Source: SAR324 cluster bacterium | GTDB taxonomy: Bacteria > SAR324 > NAC60-12 | Direction of reading: 5' to 3' | Length of the DNA: 61,373 nucleotides | Assembly (NCBI GenBank): GCA_015232315.1 | Contig: JADFZZ010000031.1 | Location: 1 to 61,373 of the forward strand | In this document: piece after piece, positions 8,353 to 17,742 of the stretch | How positions within the stretch are numbered: the first letter of the stretch is position 1 | Layout of the letters: each line of letters begins with the position of its first letter | Program-made: the position numbers and the translations under genes | The notes under the pieces: generated by a model | What the model saw: only the letters and a program-made list of their open reading frames with translations | The model's database searches: none | What the model was told of the DNA's origin: nothing

Positions 8353-10403
8353 GGTTTCTCCTCTACCAGAATTCCATTATGTTTCAAAAGGGGAAGGATG
8401 CTTGGACTCCGTCCGCGAAACTCTTCAAACAGTTCCATCGGATCATGACTTCCCCCGGGTTCAAGGATTGAATGTAAAAAATCGCCACCGGTTTCAGGAT
8501 TAAAAATGCCTTCTTCTTCAAACCTTGAGAAGGCGTCACTCGAAAGCACTTCGGCCCATTTGTAACTGTAATATCCTGCGGCGTAGCCGCCTGCGAAAAT
8601 ATGCGTAAAGCCATGCTGGAACCGATTGTAGGGAACAACCGGAACCACGGATACGTTACTGCGGACCTCATCCAGAATTTGCTGGACCCGTCCACCATGT
8701 GCGGGCTGATATTCCTGATGAATCCTGAAATCGAACAGTGAAAATTCCAGTTGACGCATCATTTGCATGGCAGACTGGAAATTTCTGGCTTTCAACAGAC
8801 GTTGCAGTTTTTCCGGAGGCAATGGCTCACCTGTTTCATAATGGGCTGAAACGAGTTTGAGCGCGTCTTCCTGCCACAACCAGTTTTCCATGAATTGACT
8901 GGGCAGTTCCACTGCATCCCAGGGAACACCATTGACCCCGGCCACATCAGGATAATCCACCAGTGTCAGCATGTGATGCAGGCCATGACCGAATTCATGA
9001 AACAGAGTTTGAACTTCATCATGGGTGAACAATGCGGGTTTGTTGCCAGAGGGTTTATTCAGATTGCACACCAGATACGCCACCGGGCTTTGCAATACCT
9101 GATCACTTTTCCTGAAACGGGACATGCACTGGTCCATCCATGCCCCGCCCCGCTTATGCTGGCGGGCATACAGATCCAGATAAAAACTGCCCCGATGATT
9201 TTCAAATTCATCAAATATCTGAAAAAAACGCACAGATTCATGCCAGACATGCTCCGTAGGTGCTTCCCTGATGTCAAGACCATACAGGCGTTTTACAATT
9301 TCAAACAAGCCTTCCAACACCCGGTTTTCAGGAAAATAAGGCCTGAATTCTTCACTGGATACCGCATAGCGTTCCTGTTTCAGTTTTTCCGAAAAATACG
9401 CCAGATCCCAGGAAGCCAGGTCGGATTGGCCAAATTTTGTTTCGGCAAATTCCTTGAGTTCTGCCATTTCTTTCATGGCGCTGGCTTTGGAACGATTCGC
9501 CAGATCTGTGAGAAAATTTAATACCTGTTCCGGATTGGACGCGGTTTTGGTGACCAGTGACAGTTCTGCGTAATTGGAAAATCCCAGCATTTGAGCCTTT
9601 TCATGTTTCAATGCCAGTAATTCTTCCATGATCCTGGTGTTGTCCCATTTTCCGGCAAACGGCCCCTGATCTGAAGCCCGTGTGACATACGCCGTATAGA
9701 TTTCTTGCCGGAGTGCCCTGTTATCCGCATAGGTAATCACTGCCAGATAGCTGGGAATTTCCAACGTGATCAGATATCCCTCCATAGCCCGTGATTTCGC
9801 GGTTTCAGCCGCGTTTTCCAGTGCGGATTCCGGCAGTCCCTGCAACCCCTCCGTTGTGGGGAAATGCTTGGTCCAGGCCATGGTCGCATCCAGCACATGA
9901 TTGCTGAACGTATTGGACAGTTCGGCCAGTCGTTGCTGAATTGCCCTGTAGCGGGTTTTTTCTTTTTCAGGCAAGCTGACTCCGGATAATTTGAAATCTC
10001 GCAGGGCATTCTGAATGATTTTCTTTTTCACATTATCCAGTTCCTGATATTCCGCACTTTCAGATACTTGCAAAATGGCCTGGTACAACCCGGAATGCTG
10101 TCCCAATTCTGAGGAATATTCAGACAGTCTCGCGATACAGTGATTGTACACTTCACGTAATTCGTCATTGTTGGCCACCGCGTTCAGATGACTGATGGGC
10201 GACCAGATGCGGCTCAGATGATTGTCATCTTCGGCCAGAGGATGCATCAGATTATCCCATGAATAGTGAACTGAAGCCGCAAGGAGTTCTTCCAGATGAG
10301 CCTTGTTCCGGTCAATGACAGCATCCAGCGCTTCCTTCATGTTTGCCGGTGTGATTTCCTTGAAGGGGGGCAATCCTTTCATACGCTGAAGTGGGTTGAA
10401 CAT
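8349..10403 (-). CDS. prlC: Oligopeptidase A, M3 family zinc metallopeptidase
   Basis: The 684-residue protein matches the M3 thimet-oligopeptidase/PrlC (OpdA) family in length and organisation. The zinc site HEFGH is clear (TLFHEFGHGLHHML), with the expected Glu further on and the VPWDAVELPSQFMENW segment typical of the family. It is a cytoplasmic enzyme that degrades short peptides, including cleaved signal peptides. AGGAGATCT lies directly before ATG 10403. It is followed by the 3-hydroxyisobutyrate dehydrogenase-family gene with a 4-bp overlap, and preceded by two unknown genes on the same strand. Confidence 0.95.
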   Translation of the reverse strand: MFNPLQRMKGLPPFKEITPANMKEALDAVIDRNKAHLEELLAASVHYSWDNLMHPLAEDDNHLSRIWSPISHLNAVANNDELREVYNHCIARLSEYSSELGQHSGLYQAILQVSESAEYQELDNVKKKIIQNALRDFKLSGVSLPEKEKTRYRAIQQRLAELSNTFSNHVLDATMAWTKHFPTTEGLQGLPESALENAAETAKSRAMEGYLITLEIPSYLAVITYADNRALRQEIYTAYVTRASDQGPFAGKWDNTRIMEELLALKHEKAQMLGFSNYAELSLVTKTASNPEQVLNFLTDLANRSKASAMKEMAELKEFAETKFGQSDLASWDLAYFSEKLKQERYAVSSEEFRPYFPENRVLEGLFEIVKRLYGLDIREAPTEHVWHESVRFFQIFDEFENHRGSFYLDLYARQHKRGGAWMDQCMSRFRKSDQVLQSPVAYLVCNLNKPSGNKPALFTHDEVQTLFHEFGHGLHHMLTLVDYPDVAGVNGVPWDAVELPSQFMENWLWQEDALKLVSAHYETGEPLPPEKLQRLLKARNFQSAMQMMRQLEFSLFDFRIHQEYQPAHGGRVQQILDEVRSNVSVVPVVPYNRFQHGFTHIFAGGYAAGYYSYKWAEVLSSDAFSRFEEEGIFNPETGGDFLHSILEPGGSHDPMELFEEFRGRSPSILPLLKHNGILVEEKP

Positions 10404-10451
10404 AGATCTCCTGTTTTGAATGAAATATGAAAAATCAGTGAGGTTTGAATT

Positions 10452-10922
10452 TTACTCCGAACCCGGATTCAATTGTTGCTGAAGTTGTTCAGCGACACGG
10501 TTGGTTTGTTTGGTATAATATTGATGAAATTCCATCATCAGCGATTGGCCCTTTTTCAACAAGGCCTGGGCATTGGCGTCATTGGGTTTTTTCATAAGGC
10601 CCGCCAGTCCTTTTGCCATGTTTTCCGCTCCTGCCTGAAATTTATCCCGGAACATTTGCGCAAATTCAGAATCCACACTTTTCAGAAATTTTTCGGAAGT
10701 GAGTTTGGCATAATCCCGGATATAAATGAAATCCTGAACCAGTTTCAGCATTTCTTCAGGCGTTTTGGGGAAGTCCTGCTGTTGGACCTGCGCCCATTTC
10801 GCAAAACTTTTGGTCATGTTGTCAACAGCCTGAAAATCTTCCGGTGAAATTTGCGGAATAATCTGGGCCAAAACCGGAAAGCCTGAAAAGAGCATGAAAA
10901 CCACGATAAACATCACTCGCAT
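10452..10922 (-). CDS. Secreted helical protein of unknown function
   Basis: This 156-residue protein begins with a cleavable signal peptide (about 1-19, ending VLAQ). The mature part is rich in Gln, Lys, Phe and Met and looks entirely helical, with no cysteines. It is probably periplasmic. AGGAGGCAGTC before ATG 10922 is a strong ribosome binding site, located inside the 3' end of the preceding gene, with which it overlaps by 10 bp. It lies 48 bp upstream of prlC. The low-complexity helices resemble phasin-like or chaperone-like small proteins, but I cannot assign it. Confidence 0.75.
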   Translation of the reverse strand: MRVMFIVVFMLFSGFPVLAQIIPQISPEDFQAVDNMTKSFAKWAQVQQQDFPKTPEEMLKLVQDFIYIRDYAKLTSEKFLKSVDSEFAQMFRDKFQAGAENMAKGLAGLMKKPNDANAQALLKKGQSLMMEFHQYYTKQTNRVAEQLQQQLNPGSE

Positions 10923-11419
10923 GACTGCCTCCTTTGTGCCTGGGCAAGACGTTCTTCAATTACGGGTTTGAGGATTTTATAAAGATCATCCAGATGGTTT
11001 CTTACCCGTGTGATGGATTCGACATCCAGATCCTGAACCAGAAATTCCACATAACTGCTGATCAACTCCGGAGAAACCCTGCTTTTAAGTTCTGTCAGCA
11101 ACTGGTCCACGGTTCGGACGCCCGCATTGATCCAGTTTGGAATGGCCCCCACCACACCCAGCGAAATTTCAGGTTCGTTCCATACAATAGTTTTGATGGT
11201 TTCCGGCAACTTATCCAGCGGAATATTCCGGATCCAACGGGCCGCTGTGCGCCGCACCCGATTTTCTGTGAAGAATGTCTGGGTGGTATGACTGATCATT
11301 TCCATAATTCCATCATGACTGATTATGGAATGTATGAATTCATCCACATGTTTTTTAATATCTTTTTCATGAAGAAATGATTCAATGAAGCCTAATAACC
11401 CCAAGTCTTCAAGTGCCAT
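10913..11419 (-). CDS. Hypothetical helical protein, first gene of the prlC block
   Basis: The 168-residue protein is predicted to be mostly helical, with no signal peptide or clear membrane span. It carries several amphipathic helices punctuated by Pro-Glu and Ile-Pro pairs (NEPEISLGVVGAIPNW, VSPELISSYVEFL). These weakly recall the 27-residue repeats of the 6.1-kb protein, but no strict period is visible. The gene overlaps the next one by 10 bp and probably starts the operon. Upstream is a 720-bp non-coding region. No known family is recognised. Confidence 0.7.
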   Translation of the reverse strand: MALEDLGLLGFIESFLHEKDIKKHVDEFIHSIISHDGIMEMISHTTQTFFTENRVRRTAARWIRNIPLDKLPETIKTIVWNEPEISLGVVGAIPNWINAGVRTVDQLLTELKSRVSPELISSYVEFLVQDLDVESITRVRNHLDDLYKILKPVIEERLAQAQRRQSCE

Positions 11420-11656
11420 AATGCGTCCTGTACAGAAGGCTTTTCAAATATATTTTTAGGGGATTCAGTTCAAAAAAACTGAGAACTGAAAGCTGAGAAC
11501 TTACCACTGTCGAACAATTTAATAAAATTTCCACGGAAGAAATTCAAAATTATTTTTTATAAAAAATCGCACAGGAACCCATTATGATCAAACCTTATAA
11601 GTACCCGACTATAAATCTTTAAACATTTTTTCTGGTTCCCTACCTCTGGTGCAAGG

Positions 11657-11799
11657 CTGTTAAGTTAGAAATTACCTGCGAGAAAATCCCCCTTTTCAAA
11701 GTGGGCATGGGGGATTTAAAGCTCAGAATAACATCCCCCTAACCCCCTTAAACCAAGGGGGAATTGGTGCCAGTGACTTCACAGGGCTTAACTTAACAG
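11657..11799. repeat. MITE-like element with 11-bp terminal inverted repeats
   Basis: CTGTTAAGTTA at 11657-11667 is matched exactly by its reverse complement TAACTTAACAG at 11789-11799. Between them lie a hairpin (AAATCCCCC ... GGGGGATTT) and a second C/G-run pair (ATCCCCCTAACCCCC ... AGGGGGAATT). At 143 bp it has the size and form of a non-autonomous miniature element. No target-site duplication is obvious. Confidence 0.5.
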
Positions 11800-12020
11800 A
11801 CGTGTACCTCTTGGTGGGGAACCCTCTATCCTACCTCCGGTATTTTGCCAATGAGCCAAGGGTACCAGAGGTGCATTGTGGATGATTCGTTGAGGGCTTT
11901 TGCCGGCAAACTGGAGTTATACACTTTGTCTTGCGGCGAGGCCCTTGGCCTGAATACTCACGCCGGTATGGAAAATAGAGAGCTGAGAAGAATTCCTAAG
12001 TTGACGACATTGGGGGGCAC

Positions 12021-12079
12021 GTAGGGGCAGACCTGTGTGTCTGCCAAAGATCAAGGCGACCACACAGGTTCGCCCCTAC
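12021..12079. repeat. Palindromic intergenic repeat bounded by GTAGGGGC
   Basis: GTAGGGGC at 12021-12028 and GCCCCTAC at 12072-12079 bound a 59-bp unit. Inside is a hairpin GGCAGAC/GTCTGCC and a GGCGACC-ACACAGGT-CGCC segment. It shares the CGCCCCTAC end with the 50-bp array after fliI, so it is likely a diverged member of that family. Confidence 0.6.
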
Positions 12080-12139
12080 ATATTGTGGCCGAAAACAGGA
12101 TCACCCCTCAGAGCGGCAATCATATCCGGCAGAAGCGTC

Positions 12140-14629
12140 TCATCCATTAAACCTGGCGGCTCGCTGAATGAGTTTATCCAGCCCCGGTTCTTTCGGGTTG
12201 AGCGGGGTTCCGGGGTGAATACACTCTGCGGGACATTTTTCAGCCGCAGATACCAGATGTTTGAACGTTCCTGCGAGCGGATTTTTAATCATGGCAAGTT
12301 TGTCTTCATTGTACCCGAACATCGTCGAATTGACGGCAATACAATCCCCGCAGGAAGTGCATAACACGGATTCAATCCAGGGTGCTTCAGAAGCAGGTCC
12401 TGAGGTTGCAGGACCTGTTTTTGATTCAGGCTCCGCGTTCGTGGAAAATGTCGGCGATTTATCGTCACGCGGTGATACCGTTGCAGAGTGCATCGGTGCG
12501 GACGTTGCAGAAAAAACAGACTCGCCCGCATCGAGATTCAACAGAGTTCGAGCCAGATTTTCCATTGTCTGCCGTGCGGCATTCTGACTGACTTGCTGAA
12601 TTTTTCGGGCATGTGCCTGTTCCAGTTCTTCAATTTTTTGTTCATATTCCTGCGACACCTCCCTGCGTGCTTTTTCGGCGGCAATCTCGGCGTGATAATT
12701 TCTGGTTCCGCCAAGATCCTGGAGCATGTGCCAGAAATCGAGCCGTTCCTTGCAGGTTCTTACAATGGCAAAAGAAACCAGCACCCGGTGGATCTTGCCC
12801 TCCGTATCAGCCATCCAGATAAACGGGCGTTGCCGATAATACTGCTCCTGTGGACCTTGAAGAAATTCCTGCAACGGCACCATTTCGGGTTTCACACAAG
12901 CATCTGGAACAAGCAGAAAGTTGGACCGAAATTCCGGAATCAGCGACGCATAGTCCGCAAACGTGAAGTCAAAGCCACGCGACTGGTTTTGCCCTGCATC
13001 AGTCTCGATCATGATTTCATACTCCGGCCAGTCCTCAAAGGCGGACGGATTGATGTCTGTTGAAAAACGACTTCCCCACAACAAACCTTTTTCTGGATCA
13101 TAACTGAACAGGGGAAATTCCCGGCCTTCAATGGCCGCATGTGTCAATAACCATGGTTGCAGTTCGTCAGAAGACCATGAAGGACTGGATAAAACATACA
13201 ACAACGCTGATTTGGCGATGTTCAGGCCTCTGGTGATGGAAGTGACACAATGCTGGATGAGTGCGGTTGACGCTTGAGCGACATAGGTTTGTCGATGAGA
13301 AACAGCCACTTCGCCCAGTTCCAGACGGAGGGTGTGAAGCATGTCTCCCTGTGCATCGGTGGCACTGGAACCAGACTCGGTTTTCAGGATCACGATTTTT
13401 ACGGGTTTTTCACTCAAGAGCAGTCTGGAAAGATCGGAAAAGCCATTGTGCTGAATGGTGCGTTCCTCTTCAAACATCACCAGTGGCGGGCACATCTCCA
13501 GTTCTTCAACGGTCATGAATTTCCAGTCAAAATGCTCAAAATAATCATCATGGATGGATTCATCATACTGCTCCTTCAGTTCCAGTTTTCCAATTCTCAA
13601 GGCTTTGATCAGCTCAACCCATGGTTTGATATGCACCTCAAATCTTGTTTGAAGTGTCTGAAATCCCTGTTCTGAAGAATAAAATTGAGGTTTGCATTCC
13701 GGAAAAAACATCTGGAGGGCTTCGGAACAATGACGGAACGCGATTGATAGCGCCAGACTTGTTTCTGAAGCAAACAAGCGTGGAACATCATCAAAAGTTT
13801 TCAGAACATTGCGAATGCGCTCCAGACGTCTGTTGGATAACGGATTATTGGCGGATTCCGGTAGCACCCTGGACAGGGCCAGTGGATTGATAAACGCACT
13901 GCCCAAGCCCAGTGATGACTGGATTTTTTCGGGGGAATGACCTTCTTTCCCCTTGGACTGATTGATCCAGAGCATTGTTTCAAGGGGTTGCCGAAGTTTC
14001 TGGATTTGTTCCTGAATCCTGGTTTCTCTGGTTTTTGTGTCTCTTTTCAACAGTGCGGCCATGAGATAGATGGGGGTTTCCATACAGAACGGAACCCATA
14101 TCCCTCCGGGAATATCCCGGAGCAACACATGGACGGAGCTGTCAAATTGTTCCTGATCGACTGGATTCCAACCATGTTTGATCTTGTCCAGAGCTTCTCC
14201 CAGAAGGGCTTTTCCTTCCAGGGGTTTGCTTTCGAGCATGACCTTGTCGCGGATCAAGGATTCCAGACGGTCCAGATTGTCTCTAAGCAACCGCCCTTCT
14301 GAAGGCGCCAGTGTTTTTTCAAGAGAACGTTCCAGCATGGTGCGCAAGGGTTGGATCACTTCATTTCCCGATGCGTTTCCATCGGTTGTCACCCACAGGG
14401 GATAATCATGGCGGATATGTACCGGCTTACGATAGAGCGACAGCAACGGCGGCAACAGGCTGGGGTCAAGAGCGCCTCCAGATCCTGTTCTCATGAAATC
14501 TCCTGCTTTTTTCCAGAATTCTTTGGACTCCGGAGTCAGCATGTCGGAAGCAGGAGGATCCTTTTGCATTTTCAGGGTTGGTTTTGCCTGAGACAAAAGG
14601 GGTTTGGAATCAATTTCAGATGGTGTCAT
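12140..14629 (-). CDS. Large ferredoxin-tailed component of the 2-oxoacid:ferredoxin oxidoreductase operon
   Basis: The 829-residue protein ends in a ferredoxin-like iron-sulfur domain (about 745-810), with CTSCGDC followed later by CPAEC. That provides the cysteines for at least one 4Fe-4S cluster. A coiled coil (about 640-690) and a Ser/Thr/Pro-rich linker precede it. The centre (about 400-600) has stretches such as SHRQTYVAQAS and FPLFSYDPEKGLLWG. These remind me of the domain that precedes the ferredoxin module in large pyruvate:ferredoxin oxidoreductases, which is a weak inference. The N-terminal 400 residues are unrecognised. It starts 21 bp after the beta-subunit gene, so it probably supplies the electron-transfer subunit of that enzyme. 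Confidence 0.7.
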   Translation of the reverse strand: MTPSEIDSKPLLSQAKPTLKMQKDPPASDMLTPESKEFWKKAGDFMRTGSGGALDPSLLPPLLSLYRKPVHIRHDYPLWVTTDGNASGNEVIQPLRTMLERSLEKTLAPSEGRLLRDNLDRLESLIRDKVMLESKPLEGKALLGEALDKIKHGWNPVDQEQFDSSVHVLLRDIPGGIWVPFCMETPIYLMAALLKRDTKTRETRIQEQIQKLRQPLETMLWINQSKGKEGHSPEKIQSSLGLGSAFINPLALSRVLPESANNPLSNRRLERIRNVLKTFDDVPRLFASETSLALSIAFRHCSEALQMFFPECKPQFYSSEQGFQTLQTRFEVHIKPWVELIKALRIGKLELKEQYDESIHDDYFEHFDWKFMTVEELEMCPPLVMFEEERTIQHNGFSDLSRLLLSEKPVKIVILKTESGSSATDAQGDMLHTLRLELGEVAVSHRQTYVAQASTALIQHCVTSITRGLNIAKSALLYVLSSPSWSSDELQPWLLTHAAIEGREFPLFSYDPEKGLLWGSRFSTDINPSAFEDWPEYEIMIETDAGQNQSRGFDFTFADYASLIPEFRSNFLLVPDACVKPEMVPLQEFLQGPQEQYYRQRPFIWMADTEGKIHRVLVSFAIVRTCKERLDFWHMLQDLGGTRNYHAEIAAEKARREVSQEYEQKIEELEQAHARKIQQVSQNAARQTMENLARTLLNLDAGESVFSATSAPMHSATVSPRDDKSPTFSTNAEPESKTGPATSGPASEAPWIESVLCTSCGDCIAVNSTMFGYNEDKLAMIKNPLAGTFKHLVSAAEKCPAECIHPGTPLNPKEPGLDKLIQRAARFNG

Positions 14630-14650
14630 ATAGCCTCAGCAGACAAAACG

Positions 14651-15604
14651 TTAAACAGCGTAGCGGTCCAGTTGACGGTTCAGTGCTTCTTTTTTCTGTT
14701 CAATGGTAAAACCCATGTTATGCGCTCCATAGTCATTGTAACAGGCATTGCTGGTATTCTGATACAGCAGACCCAACGGAATCTTGTCTTCTCTTCCTGC
14801 GACTTCCCGGGCTTTGTTCAAATCAGAGGGATCATGTTCCAGAATATTCGGATACCGTTTTTCAAGAGCGGCATCCATTTGAATGCCCTTTTGATGCCTG
14901 AGCAGAAGCGAGGCGTCCGCGTCATGCGCCAAGGTTTCAAACGCATCAGCATTGAAATGCGGACAACGTTGCAGGATTCTGACAAAGGAAAATCCCTTGT
15001 GTTCATGAGCCGCCATCAGCGTGGCGTACATATGGGGCGGATTCCAGTCTGCGGTTTGGGCGACAAAGGAAACATTGCTGATTCCAAGGGTCGTGGTCAG
15101 TGGATTGATGGCGGGAAGAATGGAACCTTTGGGGTGCGTGTTGGATTTGGTTCCTATTCGTGAAGTCGGAGATGTCTGTTTTTTAGTCAGACCATAAATT
15201 TCATTGTCCAGCAACATCACGGTGAGGTCCATGTTGTAGCGGACCGCATGCACCCAGTGACCGGCGCCAATGGAGCAACAGTCGCCATCGCCGGTGGCCA
15301 CAAACACATGCAGATCAGGTCTGCGGAACTTGATGCCTTCAGCCACTGGAAACGCACGGCCATGCAATCCATGGAATCCGTAAGTTTTCATGTAGTGTGG
15401 AAACCGGCTTGAACAGCCGATACCTGAGACAAAAACAGTTTTTTCAGGAGGGAGTTGACGGTCTCTGCACAACCGTTGAATTACAGTCAACACGGTGTTA
15501 TCGCCACATCCCGGACACCAGCGGGGTACATTCCCTTCATAATCCTTCAAGGTGTAATATTCTTCAGGAACTTCCAGAATACAGTCTTCGGATAATCCAA
15601 ACAT
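14651..15604 (-). CDS. korB: 2-Oxoacid:ferredoxin oxidoreductase, beta subunit
   Basis: This 317-residue subunit binds thiamine pyrophosphate and decarboxylates a 2-oxoacid (2-oxoglutarate or pyruvate), reducing ferredoxin and forming the acyl-CoA. The TPP motif GDGDCCSIGAGH...NNEIYG-like (seen here as LLDNEIYGLTKKQTSPTS) and an N-terminal CPGCG are diagnostic. The 4Fe-4S ligands CPGCGDN and a later Cys are present. It lies 49 bp downstream of the alpha gene and 21 bp upstream of the large ferredoxin-tailed gene, forming a three-gene operon. The symbol follows the 2-oxoglutarate enzyme; pyruvate or another oxoacid cannot be excluded. Confidence 0.9.
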   Translation of the reverse strand: MFGLSEDCILEVPEEYYTLKDYEGNVPRWCPGCGDNTVLTVIQRLCRDRQLPPEKTVFVSGIGCSSRFPHYMKTYGFHGLHGRAFPVAEGIKFRRPDLHVFVATGDGDCCSIGAGHWVHAVRYNMDLTVMLLDNEIYGLTKKQTSPTSRIGTKSNTHPKGSILPAINPLTTTLGISNVSFVAQTADWNPPHMYATLMAAHEHKGFSFVRILQRCPHFNADAFETLAHDADASLLLRHQKGIQMDAALEKRYPNILEHDPSDLNKAREVAGREDKIPLGLLYQNTSNACYNDYGAHNMGFTIEQKKEALNRQLDRYAV

Positions 15605-15653
15605 AGAACCTCATTGTAAAAAGTGGATAATTTTTGAGAAACTTGCGCCTGAA

Positions 15654-17543
15654 TCAGGAAATTCCCAATTCCTGTTTAATCAGATTCACAATGGATCCGG
15701 GACGGATGGGTTGTCCATGAACATTGGAGTAAAAATCCACATCCGTGAGGGTCTGTGCTCTCAGATACCACGCAAGTTGAGAATATCTGCGGTTCTCGCT
15801 GGTGATGATGGAACCATCCAGTTTATCTCCATAATTGTTTTCTACCGTCATGATTTTTTTGAACCGTTTGAACAATTCAGGCAGTCCAGGTTCAATCGGA
15901 GACAAGAATCGAAGATGGATTGACGACACACGTCCACCCATTTTCTGAACTTTCCCCACGGCTTCCTCAATAGCGCCCCGGGTAGAGCCCCAGCCAACTA
16001 TCAACAAATCCCCTTCATCATTTCCCATCACTACAGGGGGTTTCAGGGAGCTTCTGAAGGTAGCGATTTTGCGACTTCGATTATCAGATGAAACCTGATT
16101 GATCGCGGCATCATAGGCCACTTTGCTGTTGGAATCATGTGCCAGACCAGTCAGTGTGTACATTCCGTTTTTTTGTCCGGGAATGGGGCGTGGAGACAAA
16201 CCCGTTCCGGGATCCCATTGATAGGGTCTGACTTCAGGATTCCACGGGCTTTGATCCACTGGCGGCGCCACCCAGTCCGGGTTGAATTCAGGTCGGGGAA
16301 ACGGTTGAACGCCTGTGGCAAGATTGGCATCTGTGAGCAGAATAACCGGCATGCGGAAGGCTTCTGCCAACTGTCTGGCCACAATGACAAAATGAAAACA
16401 CTCTTCAATGGTTGATGCGGCCATCACTATTTTTGGCGCGTCACCGGGTTGTCCATAAAGAGCATAAAGCAGATCGCTCTGCTCGACTTTGGTGGGGAGT
16501 CCTGTCGAAGGTCCACCTCGTTGCACATCCACAATCACCAGCGGAACTTCCGCCATGACCGCCAGTCCAAGAAATTCGGTTTTCAACGCCATTCCAGGAC
16601 CCGATGTGATGGTGATGGCGGTTTTTCCGGCATAGGAGGCCCCAATGGCAAATCCAATCGCGGCAATTTCATCTTCTGCCTGATGAACGAGTCCGCCCGC
16701 GGATTCAAAAAATTCTGCCAGATAATGGGATGCGGATGTCGCGGGGGTGATGGGATACATGGAACAGACTTCTATGCCGGCGGCAATCGTACCCATACCG
16801 ATGGCTTCATTGCCGTTCATGACCACTTTGGGGCTGGTGTCCGATCCGGGCGGGATGTTGTATTGAAAATCAAGATGTGTCACGGCGTATTGGCGGCCGG
16901 CATTCAGCAGGTTGATATTTTTTTCGATCACATTTGCTGATTTTTTGGAAAACGTGTGTTTAATTTGTGCTTCAGCAATGGACATATCCCGATCATAAAT
17001 GCCACAGAGCAGTCCCAGAACCCACATGTTTTTTCCCAGTGCGGGATTTTCCACAATTTTCTGACATTCTTCCTCCATCGGTATTTCATGGACGATCATG
17101 CCCATTGTCCGGAATTCTTCAACCGCTTGCGTGTATTGGGAAACAATTTCAGGATCAATGTGCGTGGCCCATTTATTTTCCAGTAGCAGAATTGTTCCTG
17201 CCTTGTAGGCTTTCTGGTCGATCCGCCCGTAGAGTACCTGTTCATTGAACGCAATGACAACATTCGCTTCATCCCCCATGTTGGTGACAGCCTTTGAGCC
17301 AATCCTGATGCGGATGCCGGAGGCCCCGGCTTTGGAACGAGCGGGAGGTTTTACTTCTGCGGGGATGATTTCCACAGTCCAGGTTCCATTGTTCATTTTG
17401 GCGCACAACGCACCGAAACTCTGCCCAGCTTTCTGGGCACCTTCTCCGGAATCACTCACAATTTCAATAATGTGTTCATCCAGCGTGACAGCTTTGCCTG
17501 AATCTGAAGAGGTGACTTTACTCAGAATATTCTTGATTGACAT
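15654..17543 (-). CDS. korA: 2-Oxoacid:ferredoxin oxidoreductase, fused gamma-alpha subunit
   Basis: The protein (629 residues from ATG 17543) fuses the gamma domain (about 1-190, GQGxQKAG-like GEGAQKAGQSFG) to the alpha pyrimidine-binding domain. The alpha part has MYPITPATSASHYLAEF, then GPGMALKTEFLGLAVMAEVPLVIVDVQRGGPSTGLPTK, typical of KorA. Together with KorB it forms the catalytic core. ATG 17543 has AAGG five bases upstream, whereas the upstream in-frame ATG at 17555 has no such site. The enzyme is oxygen-sensitive in many organisms and supports either oxidative or reductive TCA flux. The direction here is unknown. Confidence 0.92.
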   Translation of the reverse strand: MSIKNILSKVTSSDSGKAVTLDEHIIEIVSDSGEGAQKAGQSFGALCAKMNNGTWTVEIIPAEVKPPARSKAGASGIRIRIGSKAVTNMGDEANVVIAFNEQVLYGRIDQKAYKAGTILLLENKWATHIDPEIVSQYTQAVEEFRTMGMIVHEIPMEEECQKIVENPALGKNMWVLGLLCGIYDRDMSIAEAQIKHTFSKKSANVIEKNINLLNAGRQYAVTHLDFQYNIPPGSDTSPKVVMNGNEAIGMGTIAAGIEVCSMYPITPATSASHYLAEFFESAGGLVHQAEDEIAAIGFAIGASYAGKTAITITSGPGMALKTEFLGLAVMAEVPLVIVDVQRGGPSTGLPTKVEQSDLLYALYGQPGDAPKIVMAASTIEECFHFVIVARQLAEAFRMPVILLTDANLATGVQPFPRPEFNPDWVAPPVDQSPWNPEVRPYQWDPGTGLSPRPIPGQKNGMYTLTGLAHDSNSKVAYDAAINQVSSDNRSRKIATFRSSLKPPVVMGNDEGDLLIVGWGSTRGAIEEAVGKVQKMGGRVSSIHLRFLSPIEPGLPELFKRFKKIMTVENNYGDKLDGSIITSENRRYSQLAWYLRAQTLTDVDFYSNVHGQPIRPGSIVNLIKQELGIS

Positions 17544-17742
17544 GACAACCTTCATGATAAAAGGTTAAGAATCCGAGGTGAGAATAAAACGCGTTTGCGG
17601 AAGGAAATCTTCCATATTACCTGGAATTGAAGTGGCTTATAACAGCCTTCCATGACAAGTGCAACCTATTGATTCCATGATGTATAAATCAATTGAATTC
17701 TGAACCATCGATTGAACTGATCTTGCGGATCAAGGGGAATGA

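Larger units (their letters stand above)
11420..12139. other. 720-bp non-coding region rich in repeats
   Basis: No credible gene is seen between the two reverse-strand blocks. The region is a patchwork of repeat elements: a MITE-like element with CTGTTAAGTTA terminal inverted repeats (11657-11799) and a GTAGGGGC-bounded palindrome (12021-12079). It also contains AT-rich sequence at 11500-11640, which may carry the promoter for the gene ending at 10913. Confidence 0.6.

Noticed and set aside
12035-12364. Forward open frame of 109 aa over the end of the ferredoxin-tailed gene
   Set aside because: It starts in a dispersed repeat and runs antisense to a well-supported gene.
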